The position numbers were made by a program, and so were the translations under genes. Below are positions 21,378-34,100 of a stretch of 64,000 bases of DNA, piece after piece. The stretch spans positions 60,878,593-60,942,592 of the forward strand of contig NC_057923.1 of the NCBI RefSeq assembly GCF_018873765.1. Direction: 5' to 3'. Numbering within the stretch: position 1 is the first letter of the stretch; the number at the start of each line of letters is the position of its first letter. Under the pieces are notes generated by a model. The model was not told the origin of the DNA and did no database searches. It was given only the letters and a program-made list of their open reading frames with translations. This DNA comes from Telopea speciosissima. Lineage: Eukaryota; Streptophyta; Magnoliopsida; Proteales; Proteaceae.

Positions 21378-24300
21378 TTATGCTAATAAGGAACCTTCCA
21401 TGACAGTAACAGCTTTGCCTCGAATCAGTACTCTCTGGTTTGTCTCATCTAAATGCAATTCCAGTACTCCACCCCTTGGAGATGCCTAATCCATATAATT
21501 TGTGTTATTGAGAAATCTCATGCATGTGTTTGTGTCTGTGATAGAAAGAGAGGAGAGTTAAAGAGGATACCATGTATGCAACAAGATCACATTTTCCCAG
21601 CTTTTTACTCCAATAGGTCACTAAAGCACAATGTACGCTTCCACAAACAGGATCCTGCAAGATAAATGGAAGCCATTTCCAATGAGCCAGACCAATTAAG
21701 GATACTAACAGTCTAAAATTCTGTTCAAAAAATTATTCTTCTCACTTTATAATCTTTTGAACAATCATCATGGTCCAATAATGGAGTTTATTTGCACATA
21801 ATAGAATCAAACCACGTAAAAACTATTTCACTGCAGAAACCACATTGTTTTTGTACAGCAACTATTGCAAACAAGAGTTAATTTCTTTACTCCAAGTCAG
21901 TCTCTACTACCTAACTTCTAGAAAAACAATCAATAGACAATCAGAAAACAAGAGAGCTTTGGAACTATTAAAAAAAACCCAAAAGAGGAAAAGAAAAGAT
22001 GGAAGATGCTTGCAATGTTCCACAACGATATAACTAAAAATCTTCATTAGTTTGGTACAACATTCACGCCAACAACTAGATGTATAGATAATATCCATTA
22101 AGAGATCATGTCCAAATTTAAGTTGCCCAAGTACCAATTACTATATGGAAACAGGATACAGATTTACTAAAGTCCAAGATATTATGCCACTTAACATAGC
22201 GACAGTTTATATAAATGATAAACACCAAGAATTGAAAATTTTCTTCCAAAACAAAAAGATACGTCAAACGAAGTATAACTAGCATCTAGCACAAGAATCC
22301 TCAGTAATTAGTCACTGTGACAAAGCACAAGTATATGTAGCAAGCACAAGAAAAACAAAATCATTACATGATTGACACCCATAGGTGCAAGTTTTTGTGA
22401 TTTCATTACGATTGAAAGTTAAAAAGGAAAAGAAAAGTGAAAGGAATAAATTTATTCCATTAACTAATTAAATGATAAAGCGTGGCTCAATCTTTCACAT
22501 TTACTTCTACAACATAAGTTTCTAAGTATTAATAATAATGAGAGTGACTAGTTGTCTGTAAATATTAGTTACATTTCAAAAAGGAAATTACTGTCAACAA
22601 GGCCGTTACAATACGTATTCATAAATGAAAGATAAATAAATAAACCAAGTCCATTTTATGTTCATAAGTAACAAAGAAGTTACCTCATTAATTCCCATCT
22701 TTGGACTAAAAAAGCGACTGAAGAAATCAAATCCAGATCCGTCAGGAGCAGGCCCTGTAACAATGAGCCCTCTAGCAGGACATTTTCGTATCTCATCCAA
22801 TTGTGGTTTTAAATCTGCAACAGTCTTTCCGGATGAGAGCTCGACCTAAGAAAATGCAACCAAGTAACCTCTTTCAGTACAAATGCCAAAAATTTCTATA
22901 TTGGAGCTACAAAAAAGGCATCCGCCTAGCTTCCAACAAACATGTGGTGCCTGGAGTGGGTAAACAACACATATTCTTATCCAATGGTACAACCTGGGAT
23001 AGTCAGTGTCAAATTACATGCAATGCTACAAGCATTAAGCAAGAAACAGGAGACGAACTAGGATTAAGAAAAGCAGAGGCTTCCAACTCTATCAATTATT
23101 GAAATGAAAGTCGTTAAGTTGTCCCCAAGTTAAAGCACACTAAAAACGTGTTACTACACTTGTTACCTGGATGCTGCTTCTAGCATACTGATTCAAACCT
23201 ACACAAATGAAGCACCCTAATATATCCATAATCAAGTGTCATTATAAATGAATGGGATAAAACAAGTACATAGAGGTCACCACCACCGGCTTCAGCTGTT
23301 TTACTTATATTGACCATAGGAGCGCCATTCAGGGTTTCTGGAAGTGATGGAATATCTGCAGATTCACACTCGAGCACAGGAATTGTAGGGAAGTCTAATT
23401 CTATAGAGAAGTGCTCTTCTGGGTCGCCATCTGAGAACTTTGACGCGTCCACATTGCTTGCTGTAGGAATCCTTTTAGCAATCAGAACTCCAGATAGTGT
23501 GACAAACTCAATAACATCTGTTCTTGCTATCCTGTATGCAAAGAGAAAATGTGCAGATGCCAAGGTTCCATGACCGCAAAGCTTGACCTATAGATAAAAA
23601 TGAAAACGAATTATGTGGAAATTTATTTACCAACAGGTGCGAAAGCAATTGACCTATCGACAACTAGCCAATGTATGAAATTTAGCAGAACCCATTGGTA
23701 CTATACGATGGTAACTAGTGACCATGAGCACGGTAGGAAGGGGAATCATCATTCAATTAGTTCCAATTTGTATATGGTACACCAAAGGTCCAAAACGCTT
23801 CTCTCTGGGTTGACTGTTCCTCGGTGCTACCTTCAGCATCATGAACTATGGGAAGGCAACTTTGCAGGGGATGTTCCACTAGAAATATTGATGTAGTTCA
23901 AGAGAACAATAACGGAAGCAGCAAACCAGGCCATCAAACTGGACCAAGAATAGGCTATTACGTGTAATTTTGAGTGTCCAATGGGTTGTATGGGCCATGG
24001 GCTTTATATTTTTGGGTTTATTTTTGTAATGGGACAATTCTATAAGCCCAAATATTAGGGATTTAAGTCCCATGCGGGGTTAAGTAGTTATTTTCTGTTT
24101 CTTAGTCATTAAGTGGTGGACAATGGCTGACACTAAGAGGGGAGTGTATTAGTGTATTTAAAATTTTCCCTTTTTATCTGACTGGCTCAACTCAAACTTG
24201 CAGCCCACTTCTGGCATTGATAATAATCAGACATACAGTCCTGTGTACACCCATCCTACAGACAAAAGCACTTCCAATATACACACATGCACAGCCACAA

Positions 24301-26667
24301 GAAGCACACCCTTCCTGCAGACAAAAGCACTTTCAATATACACACATGCACAACCACAAGAAGCACAACCACAACACAAGATTTTTAGGTTACAGCCTCT
24401 TTGCGAAAGCAGGGGTAAGGCTGCGAACATTATGACCCTCCCCAGACCCCACAATGGCGGGAGCCTCGTGCACTGGGTATGCCTTTTTTTTTATAGATTT
24501 TGAGTTTCTATTTCCTTGTAAGTTTTATTTAGTTGCTATTTTGCTATACTCTCCATTAGCCAAGGGGAATTTCTATTTTGTAACAAGGCAATTTATAAAC
24601 ATAGGAGGAGGTAATTCCTAGCCTTCAACGACTTTGACAGCCATTGAACGTGTGGTTTGTGCATGTGCGTGAGTATGAGAAACACCCATGCTGTGAGAGA
24701 CAGCAAACCTTGGTGACATTCCGAGGTGGAGATTGGTGAGAGGCCATCTCCTAGTTGGTGGGAGATCAACATATCCCTTTCTTTCTTTCTTCTTCCACTG
24801 GTAAGCTGTTCTACTGTTATTTACTATTAGTTTCCTTATTTCTAATCTCACTTCTCACCTTGTTTCTACCGAGCGACATCACCTGTTTGAATCCCATACT
24901 TCCATTCCATTGACTTGCGCATGGCGCTACAAGGTTAGAGGCCTTACTTGCTGTTTTTCAGCCACCGTTTCCGATTTTGTAAGTTCTATTTCTCTGCTTT
25001 CTAATCTGGTGCAGGACTCCTTTTGTGATTTCTGTAACTGTTATTGATTGAGACCAATAATCTCCGTTTATACGCTGTTTCCTAACTTTCTAAATCAAGT
25101 CACTCCTCCAGACTGGAACATCCAAAGGTCTCCGTTGAACATGGACGTGCCACCTCAAACAACATTCTCATAGTTTATCATGTATCAGAGCTACACCCAA
25201 CTCAGCTCTAATGGATCCCACTCTAATAGCTCCGCATAAATCAACTACATACCAGGTGGGCTTTAAGGTTAATTGGAACAGTTCCTTTCTAGTATAGTAG
25301 GAAGGCCTATGGCAGTTAGTCGGTTAGTCCTATCACATGAATGTGCCCAATGCATAACATGGTATTGTTTTTCTACCATGAGAGATTTCATGAATTTACC
25401 AAACAAACCAGAATCGTACCAACTAATAGAGAAGCTACCTTCAATATTAAAAATGCAACAAAAAAAAAACAATGTAGTTCTTCATAACTCAATTAAGAGA
25501 AGTAATAAAAAAAATTTCTTAAATTACACGGCCAATAAACCATGAGATTTTATTCTGCACTACTCAACTCTCTGCTGGAAGGTAATAATGGTGGCCAACT
25601 ACTAGATACTACAGCTTCCTAGATCTAATTTACAACAGTAATCACTTACATGAGAATCAACCAAAAGGCTATAAAGAAGTGATAAATCGAAAAGAATAAA
25701 ATTACTAGTACAATCCTCCAACACTCTCCCCCCACCCCCACCCACACCCACACCCACACCCACACCCACACCCAAAAAAAGTGTGGAGCCTTCTATAGTC
25801 CTGGAGTAGGAACAACAGCCACACATAGCAACACTTTAAATAAATAAAAAAAAACACAAACCCCTTGAGTCATGAATCATGACTCAACCATAAGAACCCA
25901 CTACCTTCCCATACATTACTATATTATATATATGTAAATTATATGTAGAAGAAAAAATTTAAACTTCCACTTAAACAAAAAACAAAAGAAAGTGGGCCAG
26001 CTTAAAACCAACTGAGAAATTAAAATTTAGAAATAAATCAAATAAAATAAACAAGTTTTAAATAAACTTTAATTAAACAGAAAAAAAAAATAGAATTCAA
26101 GAACACCGAAATTTCAGATTCTCAGGGTTTCAGTGAGTACATTTCCAGGAAAAGGTAAATTGTGTTTCTCTTCGAAATCGTAAAAACAGATAATATGGAG
26201 AATCTAAAGTTTGGAATCACTACACTAAAAATTGAATGCAAATTTTTTTTTTATTCTCCCGGGGCAGAGTGAGTGGGGATATAGAGATGAACAGAGGTGA
26301 TAGATGGTAGAAGAACATCAAAACGAACCTCAACTAAAGGAGTAAACCAGCGGAGGTGGAATCGCGTGACAGAATGGTCATTAGCATCCGATTGGGTAGA
26401 GGAAATCGGAGTCAAGAAACAAGTTTCGGAAATGTTGAATTCCGCGGCAACAGCTTGCATCCATTTCTCATCTTGCTCTTCTTCTTTCTCCAACAAACAC
26501 ACTGCCGCTGGGTTTCCCTTAAACGCCGTGTCAGTGAACGCGTCCACCTGCTCGAGTCATCCCAGCTTCATCTTAAAACCACAAAATCTCAAAGCGCACA
26601 GACCATAAGAATCCAAAGGAAAAGACAGAGAAATTACCACAGAGTACTTCACGGGACGCTTCACCAT
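21378..26667 (-). CDS. PhzF-like isomerase/epimerase-fold protein, copy A (six exons)
   Basis: Exons (minus strand): 26638-26667, 26329-26547, 23270-23587, 22684-22845, 21571-21654, 21378-21485. Every exon is a multiple of three and every intron has GT-AG borders, giving 306 codons plus TAA, a normal family length. The product starts MVKRPVKYSV then VDAFTDTAFKGNPAAVCLL and ends VTVMEGSLLA. It belongs to the PhzC/PhzF family with the diaminopimelate-epimerase fold; plant members are of uncertain substrate. Residues matching bacterial PhzF catalysis are all present: Glu51 in NISETCFL, His89 in LCGHGT, Asp244 and Ser249 in DPVCGS. The donor of intron 2 (GTTCGT) is weak but kept in all three copies. 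This is the copy most likely to be catalytic. Confidence 0.93.
24245..24370. repeat. Two-unit tandem repeat of 59 bp in intron 2 of copy A
   Basis: The unit from CAGACAAAAGCACTT through GAAGCACACC occurs twice, and again at the matching place in unit B (about 37420-37530). It predates the A/B duplication and is absent from copy C. Confidence 0.7.
24392..24492 (+). mobile_element. 5'-truncated Au SINE (unit A)
   Basis: The run GCGAAAGCAGGGGTAAGGC, then GACCCTCCCCAGACCCC and GCCTCGTGCACTGGGTATGC with a T-run, is the 3' body of the Au SINE family found across flowering plants. The tRNA-derived head is missing. The same insertion is at 37553 in unit B, so it is older than that duplication. Confidence 0.85.
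25083..25250 (-). mobile_element. RTE-type LINE 3' fragment (unit A, deleted)
   Basis: On the minus strand the reading resembles IRAELGVALIHDKL, then VHVQRRPLDVPVWRSDL, the C-terminal region of plant RTE reverse transcriptases. Compared with unit B, about 380 bp including the 3' tail is deleted here. Confidence 0.7.
25728..25777. repeat. CCCACA minisatellite in intron 2 of copy A
   Basis: Tandem CCCACA/CCACCC units follow a C-rich run. Unit B lacks this stretch. Confidence 0.8.
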
Positions 26668-27319
26668 TTTTTCGGAGAGAGAGAGAGAGAGAAAACCGAT
26701 GAGGAGACCAGAAAGATTCTTCCTGCGCGAGTTTTTTTTTTCCGTGTATTTTATTTGTGAGCCTGTGAGGAGTGTTGGAGTGATGTAACCTTCTTCCCAA
26801 GTCCTCACCTGAAACATGGAATGCTCGTGAATCGTGAATCTTGAATCGTGACTCGTGACTAGTGACACGACAAACGACACGCATTGCTGAGCTGTAATGT
26901 CGTCCTAGCATAGTATAATAAAGAAAACTATGAGCCTATCACATTCGTATATGGTACATGCATGGATGATAATGATGTCAACTTGGATCATTGATTTAGT
27001 AAAATCCGATACCGATTCGGATCGGTGCTATGGCCGATAGGATAGTGACACGAGGTATTAAGATTATAAAATAATTTTCAAAAAATTAATAAAAATTGGT
27101 AGCAGATCAATAGTGTAGTCGCATGCACCAACCAATGAGAGCACGCACGATAGCACAATGGAGGTGGAATGGGTAATCTGACTGTTTTGAATTAGTTCTG
27201 ATCCCGAGGGGCCAATCCTAAAACTGTCTCATTTATTAAACGGTTCTAAAATTAGGATACAATCCTTTTTAATAATGAGAAATGTTCAATTCTAGCTCTT
27301 AAGCGATTCTTAAGAGCTA

Positions 27320-27690
27320 TGTGTTGCAGAGATGAGGATGTTAAGATGGATGTACGGCAAAACTAAGAAGGATAAAATGAAGAACAGATGTATTAGAGAT
27401 TTAGAGCTGATGTGGGAGTTGCCCTGATCAGTGACAAACTTCAAGAATGTCGTCTAAGATGTTTTGGCCATGTACAAAGGAGGCCTGAGGAGTGGGGACG
27501 CCCCAATAAGGAGGCGTGATCTAATTTCAATTGAAGGAGCTAAAAGAGTTAGATACAGGCCAAAATGACCATAAGTGAGGTTGTGAAGAATGACATGCAC
27601 AGTTAGGGTCTTGTGCCAAGTAAGACCTCAGATAGAGCTTATTGGAGAGTAAGAATCCCCATTGTAGACACCCATGTAGCCATTAATCGA
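27320..27690 (+). mobile_element. RTE-type LINE reverse-transcriptase C-terminal fragment
   Basis: The translated phrase RWMYGKTKKDKMKNRCIRDL, then FGHVQRRP-like and RVRYRPK-like blocks, matches the end of plant RTE reverse transcriptases. Several stops and frameshifts are present. The 3' part from 27564 is repeated at 43289. Confidence 0.75.
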
Positions 27691-28213
27691 TTCCAAAATC
27701 AGATCCCAAAACCATCTGAATTCGGAATTTTAATTGACACCCTTGAGTAAAATGTAACGTTTCCCACCTAATGTTTGTTTGGTTGGGTTGGTGATGGAGA
27801 TGATGGCAATGGAAATGAGAACATGAATATGAACACGATTGTCCGCAAGCAACTGTGAGATGTTCGAAGTATTCATACCAATTGCAAGAACAATACAATC
27901 AGGAAAGGATCTCCAGAACAATAGTAAAGAAGAAGATCTCCGGAAACTCCCTCTGAAAATCTATTGAACTAGCAAACTAGTCTTCAAATGCACAGCTACT
28001 TAAGGGAACAAAAGAAACTGAAAACATAGTTTTAAAATTACAAAATACAGGTACAATTTACAAAACATACTTTTAAAAAGAACTCCAAGGAAGAGGGAGA
28101 TATTTCCTAAGCTAGGAAAATAGGAAACCTTCCATTACAACAACAGCTTTGCCTCGAATCAGTACTCTTTGGTTTGCCTCATCTAAATGCAAGTCCAGTA
28201 CTCCACCCCTTGG
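27564..28213. repeat. 650-bp duplication, partner 43289-43938
   Basis: The two segments are almost identical and of equal length. The partner is the sequence just downstream of, and within, the last exon of PhzF-like copy C. The match stops abruptly at both ends, marking recombination or insertion breakpoints. Confidence 0.9.
28112..28213 (-). pseudogene. PhzF-like last-exon fragment (copy D)
   Basis: On the minus strand this reads the end of the PhzF-like protein (GVLDLHLDE-like, then VVVMEGFLFS and TAG), closest to copy C. The remainder of the gene is missing because the match is cut at 28213 next to an LTR. It is a remnant of an additional tandem copy. Confidence 0.85.
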
Positions 28214-29213
28214 TAAACCAATGGTTGATGTCCAATAGGACTATAAACCGATACACTCGTGAACCCGCATTGTAAACAAAAAGTATTCTCAACATGGAAT
28301 CCACTGCTCGTACGCGGGGAATATCCAAGAGAGAGAAAGTGATTGGTCGGAACTAAATCTGGATCCAGTGTTTATTCGAAATGTTTTATTAATTTATTTT
28401 CAATATAAAATTACTATATAAATTATATTGAAAATTGATTTCAAAGTTTTTCAGCCGTCCGATCTCAATCACATATTCACTCGATCAACGTACATGATGA
28501 TTGGGGGATTAGTAGCATTAAAGTACATACCCTATAATTCATTATGGGATATTAGGAAAGTGGAAGGGTTTATGTACAATAAAAGAGTTTATTGGACACA
28601 TGGCATTGTAGGGGAGAACAAAATATTTATGGTTAAATATCTGTTTATATTATGGCAAGAGATATATGAGAATATCTCATGAACCATAATTTAGAACGAT
28701 TATATCCCTTTTGAGATTCTATGTCTTCACTTTAGTAGCAAATTAGAGTTGAAAAAATTAGATGATTCACAAAACACCAAAATGGAAGATTGAGTCAAGG
28801 CAAAGATGGAAGGAGGTTACTTGAGACCCAAGGATCTCCAACTATAAAAGAGGGAGAGGGAGGAGCCTCCCACGATTTTGGCAGTGCTCTCTCCCCCCTC
28901 CCACGATTTCTCTCTCTCCCCTCTCTTGTAGTGGTGTGTGTGAGACTTGAGTTAGAGAACTAAAGAGGCTTTGGTGATTTTTGTGTTCTTCTAAAAGGTT
29001 GCAATGATTGATCAAGCTTCAAAGTGTTGAATGATTTTTCAATCTCCAAGTTTGCACAAGTTAGAAGACCCATTATCTATAGGAGGAGCTTTACTTGCGA
29101 CTCTGAGGTAACCATGAATGTTATTTTGAAATTGTTTCTTCCCTACTCTTGATCATGAACTACGAACATTGACCCGATCCAAATTCCGTTGTGCATCGGG
29201 TTTATTCCCAACA
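28214..29213 (+). mobile_element. Probable solo LTR, about 1 kb
   Basis: The segment ends TTATTCCCAACA at 29213, a typical copia LTR terminus, and has a TATAAAAGAGGG promoter-like box at 28843 followed by a T/C-rich leader. It fills the gap between the copy D fragment and unit B. The exact start (28214-28225) and any target duplication are unclear because the flanks are duplication breakpoints. Confidence 0.6.
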
Positions 29214-31155
29214 GCTGTGACTTCCGCCCTCTAAATCCATTACTATTTCAGCCATTTGCGTGCACACGGCCATGATCCCTTCTCTTTTTCTCTCTTTTAG
29301 GATTTTTCTTGTGAAAATCCATTTTTTCTTACAATTTTTTGGGGAGACTTCTTTTTTTACAAAATTAGAAATTTGTGCTATTTTCGAGGTAAATTTAAAT
29401 TTAAAGAAAAAACTGAATCTTCTGTCTGTCAATGGACAACCAAACGCATAGAAAATTTGGAGCAAAAAATCAATACCGAATCTTCTGTTTTTTTTTTCCT
29501 ATTCTATTGATGTCGTGACAAACAAACACAACCTTAATAAATTAAAGTTGAAGGAATTCAAACTAAGGAAATTAAATCATGAAACTTGATTCCAATACAA
29601 GGAAATAGCATATTGTGATTGGGAAAAATATATTCTATGCTAACTTTGTGGGAATTCTTTCACATGCCTTCTCATAGAACCAATGTTTACCTTACAAATA
29701 AGATGTCCTGAGCTCAACTCTCTTTGGGGTCTAACCAAACAAGAAAAACTCGGATTTCCTCACATATTTTTCTCTCTTTCCTGATCTTTTGAGCTCCTAT
29801 TAACAAAACCCATTCTCACGTGCTGATTGGTGTGACTAGGGAGATTCTCTTCCTCTCCCCCATATGGGTAGTGTGGGGGGAAACCTTTATATGAAACTTT
29901 TAATTCAGATTTTAACCATTTTTTATGTTTACTTTAGGGGAAAAGGCTGGGCACGCCCAGGATGCACAACATGTGTCATCCTCCCTCCTTCCCTTTTGTA
30001 AAAGATCCATTTGCCCTCCAGTGTTCAACCATGTGAATGATGTATGCCGCTAGTTTATCGATAGCTGATGGCATGCCTAACCCTCTCCCTTACTTTAGAT
30101 GAAAGTTGCTTAAGGAGAAAGATGTGTTATCTATTAATGCATGAACCCACCCGTGTTTATTCATGTTTCCACATGCTTGCCTTGATGATATGAACATTTT
30201 TTATAGGGTGACTTGTTGATTGTATGTATGAAGTGGTGAATTTATTTTGCCCTTTTCAACTTATAATGAGATTTTTTTTCTAAAAATTTACTTTTTAACC
30301 ACTTCCAATACTCATTTCAGGCTTAAAATTGACTTGTGAGATAAATGTGAAATCATGTATTACATAAACCCACCCAATCTTTCCATATCCTATGTGAATA
30401 GAGATTATGATCTCATGATCGTATTATTATTTTAAAGAAACATGAAAACTGGAAAAAAATATGTATATATGGTCCACCTATTAGATCACACAAAGTAAGC
30501 CCAAGCAACTCTTCAAGGCTCTTACTTGCTTAAAGCTTAAATTTACTTTGAAGCCCGCCTGATGCTTCTACACACATTCCCATTGGCCTGCACCCATGCA
30601 CGCATGCATGCAGGGGCCACACTTCCCCACAAGAAATGCTTCCCCCAAAACTTTTTACAGAGGTGATGCTTTTTTCTGAGGGAGCTATTGGTTAGTAGAA
30701 AGAGAAGGTAGTAAATTCTTACCCTGGAAAATTATAAACTTCCCAGTTTTTTGGAGTGTTTTGTAACGAGTGTGTGATACTTTGGGCAGGGAGTAAAATT
30801 GACATTTTAATTTTCATGGAGGTATAAATGTGGGGAATTGTGGGATGCTATGTGGATATGGAGATGGTGACTGGGTGGGTTTTGTGGCTGTAAGATTTTC
30901 TGGTGGTGAAATATTTCTTGGGGATGGACTGTATAATTTTCTCTATTTCAATGAAATTTCTCTCTTTAAATTAATGCTTACTAATTAAAAGACATGAATG
31001 CACTGTATGTATCACTTAGAAGCCAATAATATTAGATTTTAAACTTGGTAGACATTCATTCAATGCAAAATACAAGGTTTAGCAATCAGCACAAGTATTT
31101 AAGAGTACAATTAACATATCATATCATTCCAAGGAAAAGGGAGTTATTTCCTTGG

Positions 31156-34100
31156 CTATGCTAATAAGGAACCTTCCATGACAATAACAGCTTTGCCTCG
31201 AATCAGTACTCTCTGGTTTGTCTCATCTAAATGCAATTCCAGTACTCCACCCCTTGGAGATGCCTAATCCATATAATTTGTGTTATTGAGAAATCTTATG
31301 ATAGAAAGAGAGGAGAGTTAAAGAAGATACCATGTATGCAACAAAATCACATTTTCCCAGCTTTTTGCTCCAATAGGGCACTAAAGCACAGTGTATGCTT
31401 CCACAAACAGGATCCTGCAAGATAAATGGAAGTTTTTGTGATTTCATTACGATTGAAAGTTATAAAGGAAAAGAAAAGTGAAAGGAATAAATTTATTCCA
31501 TTAACTAATTAAATGATAAAGCGTGGCTCAATCGTTCACATTTACTTCTACAACATAAGTTTCTAAGTATTAATAATAATAATGAGAGTGACTAGTTGTC
31601 TGTAAATATTAGTTACATTTCAAAAAGAAAATTACTGTCAACAAGAATACATATTCATAAATGAAAGATAAATAAATAAACCGAGTCCATTTTATGTTCA
31701 TAAGTAACAAAGAAGTTACCTCATTAAGTCCCGTCTTTGGACTAAAAAAGCGACTGAAGAAATCAAATCCAGATCCGTCGGGAGCAGGCCCTGTAACAAT
31801 GAGCCCTCTAGCAGGACATTTCCGTATCTCATCCAATTGTGGTTTTAAATCAGCATTGACCTTTCCAGATGAGAGCTCGACCTAAGAAAATGCAACCAAG
31901 TTCCCTCTTTCAGTACAAATGCCAAAAATTTCTATAATTGGAGCTAAAAAAAAGGCATCCGCCTAGCTTCCAACAAACATGTGGTGCCTGAAGTGGGTAA
32001 ACAACACTTATTCTTATCCAATGGTACAACCTGGGATAGCCAGTGTCAAATTACATGCAATGCTACAAGCATTAAGCAAGAAACAGGAGATGAACTAGGA
32101 TTAAGAATAGCAGAGGCTTCCAACTCTATCAATTATTGAAATGAAAGTCGTTAAGTTGTCACCAAGTTAAAGCCCACTAAAAACATGTTACTACAGTTGT
32201 TACCTGCATGCTCCTTCTAGCATACTGATTCAAACCTACACAAATGAAGTACCCTAAAATATCCATAATCAAGTGTCATTATAAATGAATGGGATAAAAT
32301 AAGTACATAGATGTCACCACCACCGGCTTCAGCTGTTTTACTTATATTGACCACAGGAGCGCCATTCAGGGTTTCAGGAAGTGATGGAATATCTACAGAT
32401 TCACACTCGAGCACAGGAAACGCAGGGAAGTCTAATTCTATAGAGAAGTGCTCCTCTGGGTCGCCATCTGAGAACTTTGACGCGTCCACATTGTTGCTTC
32501 CTGTAGGAATCCTTTTAGCAATCAGAATTCCAGATAGTGTGACGAACTCGATAACATCTGTTCTTGCTATCCTGTATGCAAAGAGAAAATGTGCAGATGC
32601 CAAGGTTCCATGACCGCAAAGCTTGACCTGTAGATAAAAATGAAAACGAATTATGTGGGAATGTATTTACCAACAAGTGCGAAAACAATTGACATATTGA
32701 CAACTAGCCAATGTATGAAATTTAGCAGAACCCATTGGTACTATACAATGGTAACTAGTGAACATGAGCACATTTTGTATATGGTGAATGAAAGGTCCAA
32801 AACGCTTCTCTCTGGGTTGACTGTTCCTCGGTGCTACCTTCAGCGTCATGAACTATGGGAAGGCAACTTTGCAGGGGATGTTCCACTAGAAATATTGATA
32901 TAGTTCAAGAGAACAAGAACGGAAGCAGCAAACCAGGCCATCGAACTGGACCAAAAATAGGCTATTATGTGTAATTTTGAGTGTCCAGTGGGTTGTATGG
33001 GCCATGGGCTTTATAGTTTTGGGTTTACTTTTGTAATGGGACAATTTTATAAGCCCAAATATTAGGGATTTAAAACCCATGCGGGGTTAAGTAGTTATTT
33101 TCTGTTTCTTAGTCATTAAGTGTTGGACAATGGCTGACACTGAGAAGGGGGGTAATGTAGTCCTAGATAGGTAGGAGACCTAATAGGAGCTAGTTCAACC
33201 AGGATCTAATCTGAACAGGTCATCCGAATGGGAGAAACTTGAGTTTTAGGTCAAAATTAGGGTTAAAGTTAGGTTTAGGTTAGAGTTGCCTTATATAGTA
33301 ATGATGGGCAGGTGTAGGGAAGTCTAATGGTATAGGTTTTATGATGTTTGAGTGAATGCAAGTAGGTTAGGTGAGTTGGGCAGCAAGATAAGGTTATTTG
33401 AGACAATTCCTAATGGAGGTAGGAGAAGGGGATTCTAAGGTTTAGAGATATGATTTGGTTACTAATTTCAGAATTATCATGTCATGAAATCAACTACTTA
33501 TTCTGAGCATGAAATCAGAATCGAGTATGGTTGAAGGTCTGAAACTGTGTTTTAATGGAGGTAGGGGTAGAATGGGAAATATGAGAATATATTCAAATCA
33601 GGCCACAGGAATTAGGTCAAATTTGAATCACTTCCCAAATTAGGGTTAATAGAGGTATGGTGAAAATATGAGTTTAATCGGATGGCTGGTTTGGTAGATC
33701 TCAAAAATCACCTTGTATGTGACCTTCTAGAAGGAAGAAGAATAGTTGCAGAATTTCTTACTTGTTGCAGGTCTTCAATGGTAGCAGCTTTGAAGATGAA
33801 CAATGGGGTGTCCCGATCTTCACGGTACAAGGAGATAAGTAGCAGCCCTCTCGATCTTCACGATGCAAGGAGTCGATTGGAGATCCACCAATCCCTTCAA
33901 CCTTGATATTACTCACAAGGCACACTCACAATGGAGCAAAGGCAGCAACAAAGGCAGCAAGCATAAAGCTAATTTTTATTAATCAAATTCGTATTCAATG
34001 CTGGCCTCCCTTACAAACTTATATAGAAGACTCAAAAATAGACTTAGACACTAAAAAGGATTGGCCTAATCCAATCCTTAACCTATAAGCTAACTTAAAC

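Larger units (their letters stand above)
18513..26900. repeat. Large tandem duplication unit A (partner unit B, 29214-41830)
   Basis: From GCTGTGACTTCCGCC at 18513 onward, unit A is collinear with unit B and very similar, through the flank and all exons of the PhzF-like gene. Differences are mostly insertions or deletions: a MULE MITE at 19110 only in A; an LTR element at 33156 and a Pack-MULE at 39331 only in B. Unit A also has deletions, for example of the RTE-LINE 3' part near 25100. Confidence 0.9.

Noticed and set aside
23310-23573. Plus-strand open frames opposite PhzF-like exon 3 (also at 32311-32613)
   Set aside because: They are complementary shadows of a well-supported coding exon.
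24198-24503. 101-codon frame with His/Thr repeats in copy A intron 2, also seen in unit B
   Set aside because: It spans a 59-bp tandem repeat and an Au SINE, so it is repeat-derived rather than a gene.
28214-29213. Target-site duplication around the probable solo LTR
   Set aside because: The left flank (GGTAAACC) and right flank (GCTGTG) do not repeat each other; both are duplication breakpoints.
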